From: Dermanyssus gallinae
Taxonomy: Eukaryota; Arthropoda; Arachnida; Mesostigmata; Dermanyssidae
DNA: 64,000 nucleotides
Assembly (NCBI GenBank): GCA_003439945.1
Contig: QVRM01002436.1
Span: forward strand, 186,001 to 250,000
Direction: 5' to 3'
Shown: one piece after another, positions 22,734-35,126 of the stretch
How positions within the stretch are numbered: the stretch's first letter is position 1
How the letters are laid out: each line of letters opens with the position of its first letter
Notes under the pieces: model-generated
What the model was told of the DNA's origin: nothing
The model's database searches: none
Seen by the model: the letters and a program-made list of their open reading frames with translations, nothing else
Translations under genes and position numbers: made by a program

Positions 22734-24940
22734 GACAGCGCACGTAGATAGCACAAGTAGCCGGGGTATGGCGTCCTTTTGAGCACATGAATGCAGCAGC
22801 ACTAATCAGAACGCTTTCTGTCCATACATCCTATGTAGTAGATGCAGCACCTTTCTCTCTCTCTCTCTATTTTCCTATACGAGATATACGATCTTCCAAA
22901 ATATTTTCGAGACCTGGTAGGAAATTTTACAGCTCGGGAATGCAAATATTTTTCCAATGGAACACTTGTCTCAAACAAGTCTGGTTTCGGAGTGAGCTTA
23001 TGCGACTGCGAGATAACCAGTCCTCCTACAGAGAAACGAAGCACATCGTCGTGTTCGTGAGAAAACTCAGCTTCTTCTGATGCCGGATAAAAGATGCGAC
23101 GAGATCGTTTAGAAAAGAAGAAGAATCGCAAAAATTGAAATTCTATTTTTTTTAACGCTAAATGAATACACGTTCAGTACCTCAAACGCATAACCCTACG
23201 ATTACTCACAGCGCCCAAAACTAACACATTTATAAGGATATTTTTGGTGATAAATCTATGGCGAATTGAGCCGTAGATTTGGTCAAATTGTGTGATATTC
23301 GTCAATCCAAGTAGAAATTAAAAGTACAACGGTTGGTCATCGAGTCGACTATGAATCAGACTGGTTGAAATGGTGCTGGGTAATGAGTAAAACTAAAGAA
23401 CCAATACCAAGAACGACCTAAACGAACGACTTCTTATATTATTTAGAGCCAGAGATGAGACGTTTCCCGATTTTGTCATTCACGATATATAAACAGAAGG
23501 CCGGAATTGAAGCAAAATGCAGCATATACATGCCTTGCCATCTGTATTCAGCACGACGTTCGAGTGTGATATGATAGTGGCTAGTTCTAACTACCCTGTT
23601 GCTATTTTGATATTGTCATCAATATCATATCATTGCTCCCGCGGACGATAAAAGGGCAACTCGGATCTACTATTAAATAACACGAAGACAGACGAAGTTC
23701 TGCCCAGTGGACAAGCCACTCGATTTATGACGCGGTCATCAACTAATAAATATCGGCGTTTCTGGCTCGACTAACGAGCGGTACCGGCGCTGCTTAACTC
23801 ACCTAAAGTTTTTTTGTGTGCAACGTGAAGTGGCTGTGGGCTAAGTGATAGGGTGGATACTCGAACCAAACCACGGCAGACGGAAGCAATGTTCTTCGAT
23901 TAGCGGGGGGAAGGGTTGCTGACGACGCTAGCCTACGACGCGCTATCTGTATATCTACTACTGGTTCATCATGATAAGTGATAGTTAGAAAGTTGGCTGA
24001 CAGGCTTGTTGGTGTAATTGTTGACGTTGATGAGTGTGATCGTTGTGATGATGATGCTGATGGCGGCCTATGATTTTGATGATGGGCGGCCTCAATCGCT
24101 GTGTCGTCACTTCTTCAGGTCTGGAAGACGAAACCAAGGATACCGACGAGTGCACCGAGTATTGTGATCAAGGCGAGTTGCTCCTCCCACTTGAAACGTT
24201 GTTGTTGTTGTTGCTGCTGCTGTTGCTGCCGCTACCTACTACTACTGTTGTTGTTGTTGTTGTTGTCTGTGTGTGTCTTCTTGTGAAGCCCAATGACAAC
24301 CATTAGCACCGTGACCTGTGCGACTGACGTCGTGGGGTCGTGGTTCCCAGGCCACCGCCCCCATGGCTACACATCCCCAATCCTTCTCTTTTCCTCTTTA
24401 TCTATCTCTCTCACACACACACTCATCCACCCGCTCTCTCACGTCCCTCTATCTCTCTCCCCGTGTCTCCCCTTTCTCGCTCTCCACCTTTTCTCTCTTT
24501 CTCTATGATATATCTACGGCGGCTGACAGTTGGCCCGAACAGTGACTACGTTTGCCCAATCGCCACCATCAAGTCGTTTTTCTCCGTTGTAACGCCGTTT
24601 TCCCGCTAACTATCTCAGTCCTGCATCATCGTCGTTGTCGTCGTCGCCTTCGCCACCATTACCGTTACGGTTCTGCAGCTGCATCCACCGTGTGTTTGTA
24701 TGTCGCGTTCTCTGCGTCGCATCCGAGTACTTTTCTCTCTCTGTCTGTCTGTATGTATTTCGATCGCTCTGACACTGTCTCTCAAACTAACACTGTCTCT
24801 CATACTAAAACCTCTGTTAGCCGTCCTTTCTTTGTAGCGCTTAGGCTAGGACCGGTGTCCCTTCATGGGCGGACGGTCCGCTGCCCCGGATATCTATTCT
24901 ACTACTTCTCCACTGTATGACTGAATACGTGTTTCGCATT
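22734..24940. other. Intronic stretch with simple repeats
   Basis: Contains a triplet patch of GTT/GCT/ACT units at about 24196-24272 and CT-rich sequence at 24380-24510. No exon is expected here, because the exons at 19254 and 27492 already join in phase. Confidence 0.45.
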
Positions 24941-25534
24941 CTATATAATGGCTGATTTTGGGATATTGTGTGCTTCACGTTTTGATGAGTGACACAACAG
25001 CATGTGAGTCTGCTTCAGCGCCCGTTCCAACAAAACAGGAAAGACCGAGATCATCGTCGAGGTGTCTGGCAACCTAACGACCTGGCGCAAACATAACCGG
25101 TGAACCGAGCTAGTTTCTAGTCTGGCGATATCCTGTAATGACGTACCGCAAATGTTGGTAGCGGCGCGCAATATACGTTGCGTATAGGCAGCGACCGCAA
25201 CCGGGTGCACTACTCCGAAGCTCCATGAGAGGAAGAACATCCAGGTGTCTAGCCACAATTGCGGTGTAAGCCGTCTTGGTCAAGGGTAAACATTTCTCAA
25301 GCTGCGCAAAGTTTGCTGAGGGAGATTAAGTTGATTCCATGCTCTATCGTGGTCTTTAGTTATCTCGGATACAGTACTAATGTCAAAAACTTTCAGTACA
25401 GCCCTGTAGGAGGAGCTTTGATGGGTGACCCTTATCTCTATGAAGGGGCGAGCTATATTTCTGCATCTCCAGTAGCTATGCAAGTGTCGTTTACGTGTTG
25501 TGATCCCGCAAACCCAAATACGGGAAGAAATTAA
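24941..25534 (-). pseudogene. Decayed reading frame of unknown identity
   Basis: One minus-strand frame stays open for about 190 codons, from roughly 25530 down to 24941, except for a single stop at 25280-25282. Upstream of the stop it reads SSSYRAVLKVFDISTVSEIT, continuing KDHDRAWNQLNLPQQTLRSL. Downstream it has a hydrophobic stretch, WMFFLSWSFGVVHPVAVAAY, and then RLPDTSTMISVFPVLLERAL. The composition is unlike the surrounding intron and suggests a once-coding sequence, perhaps of a multi-pass membrane protein such as a chemoreceptor. I do not recognise the family. No start codon, splice sites or element ends were defined. Confidence 0.4.
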
Positions 25535-26035
25535 TTTATTTGAAACGGCTTAATCCAAACATTTAAATAATCCGTGTATGGTAGTTGAGCTCCGCGACGA
25601 AGTATCACGTTCGTTGTCCGTGAATTGACCTGAAAATCTTTACAGTGATGTAGTCTTCCATATCGCTAACGATGTGGCGAACGAAACCAAGGTCGCAGAC
25701 AGCTACCGTGATGTCACCCGCAGGTACAAGCTCGAGGACATTTGTGAAGTCGTATCGCAAACTTCACTCTCCTGCGCCTATAGTTATCACTTACTAGTAT
25801 ATTAATTCATGGTTGCTACAAACGATTTACGATATATAAATAGCAAAAAGCAAGGACTTTTCCACACGATGTAACATTAGCTAACATAGGTAGATGATAC
25901 ATTTGTGCTATGCCCTACCATCGCTAAGGAGGCCGCCAAAATGTTTGCTATGTTTAAAAATAGCAGTCCCGCACTAAACGATTTAGTGTCTTCGCTTCTT
26001 CGATGATTGGACTTACGGATTGACTGCTTAAATAA

Positions 26036-26040
<5 letters not shown>
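25535..26040. other. Intronic stretch
   Basis: Nothing recognised. Confidence 0.4.

Positions 26041-26085
<45 letters not shown>
26041..26085. repeat. (TA)n microsatellite
   Basis: Pure TA run. AATAAACCGA on its left and TCGGTTTATT on its right form inverted arms around it. Confidence 0.95.
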
Positions 26086-26087
<2 letters not shown>

Positions 26088-26533
26088 TTTTATTTCGGTT
26101 TATTAAACAGTTAATTAAGCGTAAACGTTTTTACCCGTCTGAACGTCTGGCATACACTGAGTCACCCGAAAGGGTCTCCTACAATTGGCACCTACCGACA
26201 AGCCGGGTGTTTCGAGCCGATGAGCAAGACAGGGCTTGAGGGTTATCCGTTCGTATGATCGCCAGCGCGGTAGAATGAGTGGACAGCTTCTGCCTGCTTA
26301 CGGCGAGGATTTGTCAAGGCTGCTGCGTTCGAAGAGGGAATTAGCAGCAGCGAAGTGAGCGCGAGGTGCTTTGATCAGGGCTGCGACAGGCATCACGCCC
26401 CAATGTATTCAGCAGTTCAGTCGATAGCCGACGGCAGAAGATCTAGTAATGTGCAAGCAATATAAGTTGGTTCTAGTGCGCATAGCTCACTTAACTGTAG
26501 TGAATAATGTGCATTTGACCTGTACTTCTGGTA

Positions 26534-26535
<2 letters not shown>

Positions 26536-26593
<58 letters not shown>
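26536..26593. repeat. (TA)n microsatellite
   Basis: Pure TA run of about 29 units. Confidence 0.95.
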
Positions 26594-26594
<1 letters not shown>

Positions 26595-26720
26595 CAAAGA
26601 AGCTATACGTTACATTGTTGAACGATTAGGAAGGATTGACTCGTTTTGCGTCGGTCCCGATGTAACGCTAACGAAGCTTTGCATGATATAGTGATAGAAT
26701 GCATCTACAGTGAATGAATA

Positions 26721-26842
26721 TAGATGCACGGGTTTGAGCCATACCGCTGCACATTTGTATTTATGGGCTCTGTCTTACGAAGCAGTGCGAGAGCAGTCCC
26801 GTGGACGTAAATTGTTGGCTGAGTACGAGCCCAAAAATGCTC
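26721..26842 (+). mobile_element. SINE family A copy, 5'-truncated and diverged
   Basis: Reads GGTTTGAGCCATACCGCTGC (degenerate B box), ACATTTGTATTTATGGG, CGAAGCAGTGCGAGAGCAGT, CCCGTGGACGTAAATTGTTG and GAGCCCAAAAATG. These match the body of the 33118 copy in order. The A-box half is missing. Confidence 0.75.
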
Positions 26843-27491
26843 ATAGGAAATTCAAACCACCCCAGCCATAGTAAACGGTCTATGTGACGTGTTTGCCGTA
26901 ATTGACGCTGACAGTTTTAGTGCTATTGTTGTTGCGATTGTAGATGTAGTTGTTGTTGTTGTTTTTTACCGTTTGTCGTCATCGATCGTTATACCCTGGG
27001 ACAGTATTCGTGGTGATCCTCGTAACGAATATTTGGAGGTCAAATAAGCATCGGATGGCGGCACTACTGGCTTGAGCTAGGGGATCCTTTTATTCTCGAG
27101 TGCTTCTTCGTTTTGTGCCTTCGAGAGCACATCGCTCGAGCACTCTCTCGCTTCTCAGTATCCATGATTGCACGTTAGGTCACACTTGTACGTCTTCCTT
27201 CTTCTCTCTTCCCATTTCTTTCTACATTTCCCTTTTCTCTCTTTATATCCTGTCTCCTTTCAATCCGGTTTCATTGTATTACTGTAAGTAGGTATAGTTA
27301 TTTCGCAGTTGTCTTTCATCACTTTCTTTTTGTTTGAGCCTGCCGAGGTTAAAGGAGATGCATCAAGCGATTTTTCTCGGCCCGCACACGCGCAAGCAGT
27401 CACTGTATGCGTGTATCCATTCTCTGTCATCTGTGTGTATGTATCTCTATAATTGTGCTGTTGCATTTGTTGTTGTATTGTACCACCGCAG
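26843..27491. other. End of channel intron
   Basis: Contains a (GTT)n patch near 26925-26970 and CT-rich sequence. The acceptor of the next exon is CACCGCAG. Confidence 0.5.
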
Positions 27492-27679
27492 GGGAGTTTA
27501 AGACACCTCTTAATCCTGTACATATGAGCCTGCGTCTGTACCCGAACGGCACGGTGGTCTACACAATGCGCAGGCACATGACTTTGGTGTGCCAAGGTAA
27601 CCTGCAGATATTCCCCTTCGACAACCCGAAGTGTCCATTCGCCGTCGAATCAATGTCCTACGAAGAGAGACAGCTCAAG
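27492..27679 (+). CDS. pHCl: pHCl-type Cys-loop chloride channel, Cys-loop exon
   Basis: Exon with acceptor CCGCAG and donor GTGCGT. It completes the split glycine of KHG and reads EFKTPLNPVHMSLRLYPNGT, then VVYTMRRHMTLVCQGNLQIF and PFDNPKCPFAVESMSYEERQ, ending LK. The two cysteines are separated by exactly 13 residues (QGNLQIFPFDNPK), the signature disulfide loop that couples agonist binding to channel opening. It contains an NGT glycosylation sequon. The exon ends on a codon boundary and joins the 30793 exon in phase. A (TA)n tract begins only about 15 bases beyond the donor, at about 27694. Confidence 0.95.
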
Positions 27680-27687
27680 GTGCGTAT

Positions 27688-27719
<32 letters not shown>

Positions 27720-30415
27720 ATTTAATTAATCTTCATCCTAACGCAATTGACTGCTTTTATGTATTCTTCACTTTTGCAAGTGTTTGATTGATTGACTTAT
27801 TTATTTGCTTGATAAGTGTTCGTACACATATCACCCTTTTAAATCACTGACGCATAACGTTGCAGCTATTCTAAGTAACATGTAGCAATAATGTGTTTGT
27901 GATAATTGGAAAATGTAGCGCCATATTTTTATATTGAGATTTATGTGTTAATTGCTGTCACTTTTCTGTAGTATAACGCAGAAGTGCTTCGAAATGCTCC
28001 GAAGCGACGCTTCAATACTCACGAAGTGCAGAGAGTGCTGTGGGCCGACAACTTGCCCATCCACAAAGGCCCTACTGATCCGATCAATGGCGAACATACT
28101 ATTGCTTAAACAAAATGTCATCACTATTACTACGGCTAATTGCGTCAATTCGAAATATACACACTACACGTTAGCGCAACACAGTCATGACAGTTTACTG
28201 CTATGCCCGCACAGATAAACCTCTGTAATTGACGACAATATCACCGAAGTAATACCACAAGTGTCCCGGTCACGTAAGTTAAGGGATTTTAGTAGTTTGA
28301 GACCCCCACACTACCCAGACCAAAACGTGTGCGTTTTTGTTCCTGACTCCCTGTAAAAAACAAATTGACGACAATCGACTACTGCAAGGAGACCGGCGTG
28401 GCGGGCGAGGTTAGTAAACGCCCAATAGACTTCACTGCTAAAGTGTAGCAAACTGTAGCTATATAAACAGAGGTCGTTATTGTTGTGGTAGCAGTCGCAG
28501 GACGAAGTACGTACAGGATGATTAATGGTTGTTGTTGCTGCTGCTGCTGCTAAAATTCAGAATTTTTTTTATCATGCTAGCAAAGTCACCGCCCACTCGC
28601 TGGATCTGGCGCTGAGACCCTATTGGGACGATCTCAACAGCCTCTGCTCCTACGCCACGTCGCACCAATGTAATCAGAACAGTGCGACATATGATGGCTG
28701 ACTTCGAAGCGTTAATTCGATGCTACCGTCTATGCGCCAGGCTGGAAACCCCATTATTATTCGTAGTGATGATTGCTATTGACGTTTAGTCAATCATTCG
28801 TGCTAAAAACCGTCGTCTGTTTTACTGGAAGGCTTCATAACGTTTTTCAAATTGACGGTTCCCTTCAGGGGAGAGACGACAATTCAACACAAAAATGTAC
28901 ACTGCTGGCGTTTCGCGGCGCTCTAAAGACATTTGATACATAAAAAACAAGTCCTTGGAAAAAGAGAAATACGCGGGAAAAAATACGCCTCTTTCGGTTG
29001 GTTATTCAGAGATGTCTAAATGGCATTATCATGATCATGAATCAATGTCGCAGTGCATTTGTTGAAGTTACGTGATTGAATTATGGATGGATGTATTGGG
29101 CGTAAATATTATTCGTTTTACATGTATCTTTAAATACATATGTTACCATTTTATAGCAGGTACGCTGAGAGCGGCAGCATAAGTGTTCATACGGAAAACT
29201 TCCGCTTGTTACTGAGGGGATCGGTTGCTTTACTTGCAACAATAGCATGTAGAATACTCGTGAGGTACTCTGACATTAACTAGGATCCACGTATTTAGGT
29301 CCAGCGCGATATATACACTAAGGTTTACATATTTTAATTGAAATTTCAATACATTCATAATAACATTGTTTTTTTATTACAAAATGTCACGCAGTGCTTG
29401 TAATCTGTCCTTGCCAACCATTAGTGATACGATACAATTAACAGAAAAACTTAACAGTGGAATTCTAGTGGCAGTTGTAGTTCTCATAGTTACTATTCAT
29501 AGATATACTATCTCGCTGTATCAGTGAACACTATGTTGTAGTGAACAAATATTGTGCAAAGCACGGACTGTTTGCGCAGACTTACAGAAGTTTGAATACT
29601 AGATAATACATGGCAAAGTGAAAGAAGCACCTACTATGCCTGAGGTATATGTTTATAATTTTACCCAACCTGGGTGATAATAAACCATAGTATAATACAT
29701 AGCAAAATGCACCTCTAAATTTAATTAGTATGATTCTAGGCATCTCGATTTTATGGTTTCCTCAACGGTCGGTTACGGCGCTACACAATCAGTTTATGCA
29801 ATGCGTGTATATCGGTCACCCGCACGATTTCAGCACATTGGTATTTGAAACATTACGAGACCCGGCCCCATCACTGAAAAGCTGATTGGGGACTTTGGAA
29901 GGGCACCCGCCAGTGCTACAGGGTAGAACATATGTGAGCAGCGCCTGTGACAGAGGCTCTCCCCTAACGTAACAACTGCATATGCTCATTAGGCGCAATT
30001 GTTCCCTACCAATTCCTAACGAACAAAATCCGATTTATACCCTAAGTAAAAGCGTACGAAGACAAGGCGCCTGTATATAATTCCATCACGTAACGATATA
30101 ACTATCTCCTTTTTTTGGAATTATTACGTTTATTATCTACAAGCGATTGTTGTGGCCTACCTGATAACTACATTTTATTTGGGAGTGCATTCACCAAGCT
30201 TCTAATTAAACCACAGATTATCTAGAACGATGCCTTACGGGATAAAACAAGGACACACTTATAAGCGCGTCATACACTCGCTGTGAAGCTCCCTAGTGAA
30301 AAAGAATTTACAAATACCAAATGAATGAAATAATATATTTAACCACCAGGTCACCAGTTTATGCAATTAAATAAGATTATCTAGGACCACAGTGCACAAG
30401 ATACACTAAAACCCC

Positions 30416-30458
<43 letters not shown>

Positions 30459-30792
30459 AACACTCATCCCCATCAGCACAGGAACAGCGGGTATCCTGAA
30501 CGATGTTGGAAAACGTATAGCAGATGCTAAGGGCGATCGACACGAGGCATGATGAACCTGGCGTAAACGATTGCATCTCACAACTATAATAACTAATGAA
30601 TAGTAATAATAAAAATACAATTTAAAACACACGTGCATATTTCGTTCGTTGATTTCTCACTTTGTTGAGAAAATTTGTTTGTTGTGCTGTTTTGTGACGG
30701 CATCACTGAATGCTGCATGAACCGGTGGCGATTGTCCGGTGCCTTGGTCCTGCGTCGTGTGCTGGCCGCTGATGTCCGGACGATGCCTGCAG
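27680..30792. other. Channel intron
   Basis: 3.1-kb intron. It holds (TA)n tracts at about 27694-27718 and 30418-30453 and a short (CTG)n patch near 28535-28552. No mobile element was recognised in it. Confidence 0.6.
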
Positions 30793-31050
30793 ATTGACTG
30801 GTCCCAGGAGGAGGAGAGTATTACGCGGGCCTCATCGCTGCGAGCCCTCAACGCCTACCTCGCCAAGAACGAGACGGGCTACTGTGACAAGCGGCACACG
30901 TGGCGAGGCAACTACTCGTGTCTGCGGGTGCTGCTCGTGTTCACCCGAGATAAGTCGTTTTACATCTCGACTGTGTTCGTGCCCGGTATTGTACTCGTCA
31001 CCTCGTCGTTCATATCGTTCTGGCTCGACATCAACGCGGTGCCTGCCAGG
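30793..31050 (+). CDS. pHCl: pHCl-type Cys-loop chloride channel, second Cys pair and M1 exon
   Basis: Phase-0 exon of 86 codons with acceptor CTGCAG and donor GTAGGT. It begins IDWSQEEESITRASSLRALN and contains the second cysteine pair in GYCDKRHTWRGNYSCLRV, a feature of glycine-receptor-like, GluCl, HisCl and pHCl anion channels. NET and NYS sequons flank it. The first transmembrane segment is FYISTVFVPGIVLVTSSFIS followed by FWLD. The exon ends with AVPAR, the Pro-Ala-Arg motif just before M2 that marks anion selectivity. The splice falls between arginine 0' and valine 1' of M2. The wording of M1 (VPGIVLVTSSF) is what I associate with pHCl rather than GluCl or GABA receptors; that is from memory. 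Confidence 0.96.
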
Positions 31051-32800
31051 GTAGGTGCTAGTATAGTTTCTCCTACACTGACACACGGTCACGCCAACAC
31101 CGACACAAATATTAGGCTTCACCACATTATACTTTCATCGTGTTTTTTTTTCCTGGAGGTCGTGTTTTGTTTTCACTCTCTTTTCCCGTCTCTCTTTCTC
31201 TCGGCTTCTTTGATATGTTGCTTTACGAAGATATTTTTCTTTGATATGTCAATAGTGGCAATATTTATCACAAGTCACAAATAAGAAAAAAAGTCACAAT
31301 GTCGACGTTGGTGTAGTAGCGACACAATCTTCATATTGAAAACAGTCGAAAACGCAATCTCCAACGTGAGCACGTAACAGTACACGCCTCGTTTCGTAGC
31401 GCGCAAATCACGGAGTACTCTTGGAATGCGGATCGGCTGTGGTTAACTAATAATTTCCGTTAATTAATTATTATTACGATTCGCTTATTTAGGGTGTCGT
31501 ATACTTTTGGGACGCTCTTTCACAAACAATGCGATCAGTCGTATAGAGTCGAAGTAGTCGATCAATACATGTGAGTCTTAAGAAAACCGTCGTGATTGTA
31601 TCAAGGTAGTGCTTCGACTTGGATAGTCATCAAGAACACAAGCACTGGGGTGCCTATGTGAACGTTGTAAGGACAAAACTTACCATCTTGCGACCTTAGC
31701 GAAATGTTCTTGCCAGGGTTAAGCTAAGGTTTATTCATACCACCTAGAGCATTCCTTACGAATGGACACCTGTTGACGAAGCTTGATTGGAAGCTTTGTC
31801 AATCAAATTGAGAAACCCTAGTTAGCCAGCTAAGGCTATTCGGCGTTTCACTTTGCTGACAGTAACGGCCTTTTTTGAAAATGAATATCATTGCACACCG
31901 GTAGACCGCACATCGTAGGTTTGCTTATTGTCATCGTTTAAATTAAAACTAAATTTTAGGTTCAATTTAAATCTTTGTCTAAACTGAATTGCAGAAACTA
32001 CGAAATAGAAAAATGACGATTTATGAATATATGCTCTTAGCGTTTATGCCTCGGTATGATCGGTTGATCGGCCGAGTGCCTTGTCTGAGTCCTGGTCTAA
32101 TAATGATTAAACACTTTGTGTACTTAGGCTGCATGTGACCAGTTCGTAATCTATCTAGAGAAATCCTGGTTTAGGGTTAATCACTGACCATCGGGATGTG
32201 CAGTTTCTGTAGTGGTGGATCATATGGGACCTTCAACGACAACATTCGTTTGTATTTAGACAAATCGTACGACAAATGGGGCTGGATATAGGAACATATG
32301 TGGGAACAGTGTCTTCGGTTTGCGTTTTCATTCGAACGGTGCCCGGAAATAAGTCTAGCGCTGCCCTATTCTTGCTTTTTCATTTGTCGATTGCTTACTC
32401 TAAGGCTAATGGAAAAGCGTAGTTCGTAGCATTGCGAATACATTGTACTGTATTGACGATGCTATGGCTACTGCTGTGCCTACGCCGTGAAGGCGTATTT
32501 GAACTTCGTATTCGTATTCGATCTTCGTATTCGAATTTCTTGCCAGCCGCGCCTGGAAATTCGAATACATAGAAACGAAGCACGCAATTTAAACGAAACG
32601 ACGCACCAAAAATACCAGCAACAGCATCATCATCAACAACAACAGTACAATGTAGATGTAGATGTTTCTGTAAAGAGAGACAGAGAAAGGAAGAGCGGGT
32701 ACCATTTAAAGATGCCTAGCAATGTTTGCAATTCTACTACTGTAGTAGTAAACGTAGTAGTAGTAGAAATCGACATAACAGTTGTATATTGATTAGTATT
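31051..32800. other. Channel intron, first part
   Basis: No gene or mobile element recognised; a short CAT/CAA-rich patch lies near 32615-32650. Confidence 0.5.
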
Positions 32801-32867
32801 CTAGACTAACCTCCGTCCCCTACGGGCCTTGAACTCGCCGGTGAGGTATTTCTTCAAAGCACCAAAG

Positions 32868-33060
32868 GCCAGACATTTTTTGGCCAGATATCTAGAGTTT
32901 CCCTGACAGTGCCTATGACAGCAGCAGCTGCAGCATGGCCGCTGTTTTCCTCATCACCCATTCTTAATGAGCATTGCTCAAAGAAATTGCAATTAACAGC
33001 AGCAGAGATCGAACCGGCGAGAGTTCGTTAGATCGCAACCATTAGCCTGTCGCCGCTCGA
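32868..33060 (-). mobile_element. SINE family B copy
   Basis: The reverse complement has GAGCGGCGACAGGCTAATGG (head), a B box GGTTCGATCTC, the body TTTCTTTGAGCAATGCTCAT and AAGAATGGGTGATGAGG. It then reads TGCTGCTGTCATAGGCACTG and ends TCAGGGAAACTCTAGATATC. This is the best-preserved head of the family B copies. It lies about 50 bases left of a family A SINE in the opposite orientation. Confidence 0.75.
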
Positions 33061-33104
33061 TTACGACGCCATAAGGAGGGCTACTATTGTAGATGTAGTA
33101 GTCG

Positions 33105-33306
33105 TAGTAATGCCGAGTCGAGCCCGGTGGCGTGGTGGCTTAAGTCTCCGCCTCGCAACCGAAGGAGACACATAGGTGCGCGGGTTCGAGCCCCACCGTT
33201 GCACATTTGTATTTATGGGGGTCCGTCTATGAAGCGATGTGAAAAACAGTTCCGTGGACGTTAAATCTTGGCTGAGGGTCAGCCCGAAAACTTTAGTAAT
33301 GCCGAG
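33105..33306 (+). mobile_element. SINE family A, complete, with 13-bp target duplication
   Basis: Direct repeats TAGTAATGCCGAG at 33105-33117 and 33294-33306 bracket a 176-bp element. The element has an A box TGGCGTGGTGG (33128-33138) and a B box GGTTCGAGCCC (33183-33193). Its body reads GCACATTTGTATTTATGGGG, GTCTATGAAGCGATGTG, CCGTGGACGTTAAATCTTGG, and it ends AGCCCGAAAACTT. The perfect target duplication points to L1-type target-primed insertion and a recent age. The other family A copies can be aligned to this one. Confidence 0.93.
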
Positions 33307-34002
33307 CAAACAGGATCAGGCATCGCGCGCAGAATCGGGCGTCGTGGTCATCTTCGCAATTGCTTGCCAGCCAGCCAGCCAGCTAATTGTTATTGTTCCT
33401 TCTCGATGTCTTCTCTCGCTTTGTCGGCTCGCCTGCTCGCTTTTCCTCTCGGGTTCCTGTTGGTGGTTTTTGTTGTTTCACACAATAAATGGCAAATAGA
33501 GACATTACAGTAGAGGCAAATCATCTTGAGTTGGAAGAGGATAGAAAGAGGAATAGGGAGAGGAGCAGAGAGAGAGATGGAGAGGCGGAACGAGGGAGCT
33601 GGAGGGGACCTCACTAAGTATAGCCTCGTCAAGCGTAGATAGCGTTGGCACCGACTACCCTACGAGCGCAGAATCCATTTGCCTTCGCCCACGTCGTTCA
33701 GCCACGGCGGCGCAGCAACTTGCAGCAGTCTAAAACTCCCGGCGTCTCGGAGATCCGAAGACCGACTGACGGTCATTGCCAAGGGCAACATTGCCTCTCG
33801 ACAGTCTATGTCTATACAGGCTTCTTTTTCGTTGTTTATCGTCGACCTCGTTGTCATCGTCGTTAAAACCCGCCCTTCTCTCAACGTTTGGCTCTCGCTT
33901 GAGCGATTTCGACCTCAAAATGGGAAATGAGACTATTTCACTTTCACGTCTCTCGACTATTTTTAGCCATTCTCAGATGTAGGTAAGAGTTGCACAAAGT
34001 TT

Positions 34003-34005
<3 letters not shown>
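33307..34005. other. Channel intron, middle part
   Basis: GC-richer sequence with a purine-rich patch at 33530-33610. No exon is needed here for the channel and none was recognised. Confidence 0.45.

Positions 34006-34035
<30 letters not shown>
34006..34035. repeat. (TA)n, left flank of the LTR element
   Basis: TA run ending exactly at the LTR terminus. The matching right flank is the TA run at 38206-38249. Confidence 0.9.
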
Positions 34036-34038
<3 letters not shown>

Positions 34039-34546
34039 AACGTTGTTGTGTTACGCTGGTCCGCTCGGGGGATGTAGACTCAGCCGGACAGGTACTGCAG
34101 CCCGAGGGACTCAGGAACGATGAATGACGACACGAAGCATACAGTCTAATGCAAAGCACGGCCGAGCAACGGATGGTTTTTAAGCCATGCTGCTCGGTCT
34201 ATTTATTGGTTCACGAGGCACCGCGGTGTGCTGACACCCCAAAGGGTGTCAGAACCCGCTCTCAAATCGGTCGAAATTTACAGTGGTTTGTGTTTGTTTC
34301 GTATACGAATACAGGTTAAGTGACTGTTTTACTTGGACTGCCGATCATAGGTCAACCCTCTCCCGATGTCGGCCGATGATCGTTTGGACGGCCAAGTTGG
34401 GGTTTCGGCGCGAAAGGCTGTGGCTGTTCTCGGCTGGCTGGTTGAGACATGTCTCGGTCGGTGAACGTTGGACGCTGTGGCCGTTGGACGTGGTCGGTTA
34501 GAGTAGATTTGAATTGCGCTGTGATGCACACAGTGACTTCGTCACA
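34036..34546 (-). repeat. LTR 1 (3' LTR on the minus strand)
   Basis: 511 bp, TG...CA ends. Contains a perfect 9-bp-stem hairpin CTGACACCC/GGGTGTCAG at 34231-34252, and on the minus strand an AATAAA signal (CCAATAAATAG) shortly after it. By eye it differs from LTR 3 at three sites. Confidence 0.92.
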
Positions 34547-34930
34547 CTGCCCCCCCCTCAGAATTGGCTCGTCCCGAGCCAACAGTGGAGGTCTGTCGCG
34601 TGTCAGCGGACAAGGCGGTTTGTTGAGCTTGGAAGTTGGTCTGGAAAGGTCGGCAGTTCACGTACGTTGTTGATCGCCGGGAAGGTCGCTGTCGTCCGAT
34701 GTGTCGCTCGGATGGATTGGGTTGTAGGTTTGAATGACGGCTTGGCTCGGTATACGGTCGTATTGTCGGTGACTGCAGGCTTGTCGCTACTTGGTACCTC
34801 TCGTCTGGGTAGAGTAGTAGTGTGGAACAGAGTCGGTCGGTTGTACGATGAGGAGGGTTGTATGTTGCGGATGGTCGGTATTTAACGCCAGTAGGACGGC
34901 AAATTGTTCAACTGCGTCTAGTTCTGCGCA

Positions 34931-35045
34931 ACTTGCCCGGGCGATTTATACGCTTTTAAACCGGGCAAGAATGAACGCTGGTCGTGTTTCGGTCTTGTTT
35001 TGTGCAACTTACCCGGGCGGCTTGTACGCTTTTAAACCGGGTAAG
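34931..35045 (-). repeat. Pair of tandem hairpins in internal region A
   Basis: Two hairpins, 34931-34968 and 35008-35045, lie 77 bases apart in an imperfect tandem repeat. Each has a 9-bp perfect stem and a 20-base loop containing GCG...CGC. The first stem is CTTGCCCGG/CCGGGCAAG and the second CTTACCCGG/CCGGGTAAG. They differ at one pair, changed on both sides so that pairing is kept. On the minus strand the first loop contains TATAAAT. Confidence 0.9.
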
Positions 35046-35126
35046 GTCGAACGATGGTACTATGTCTTGAACTCTGTCGTTCGTGGTCGGGTAGGTCGGG
35101 GTTGATCGCTTGTCGGATTCACCGAC

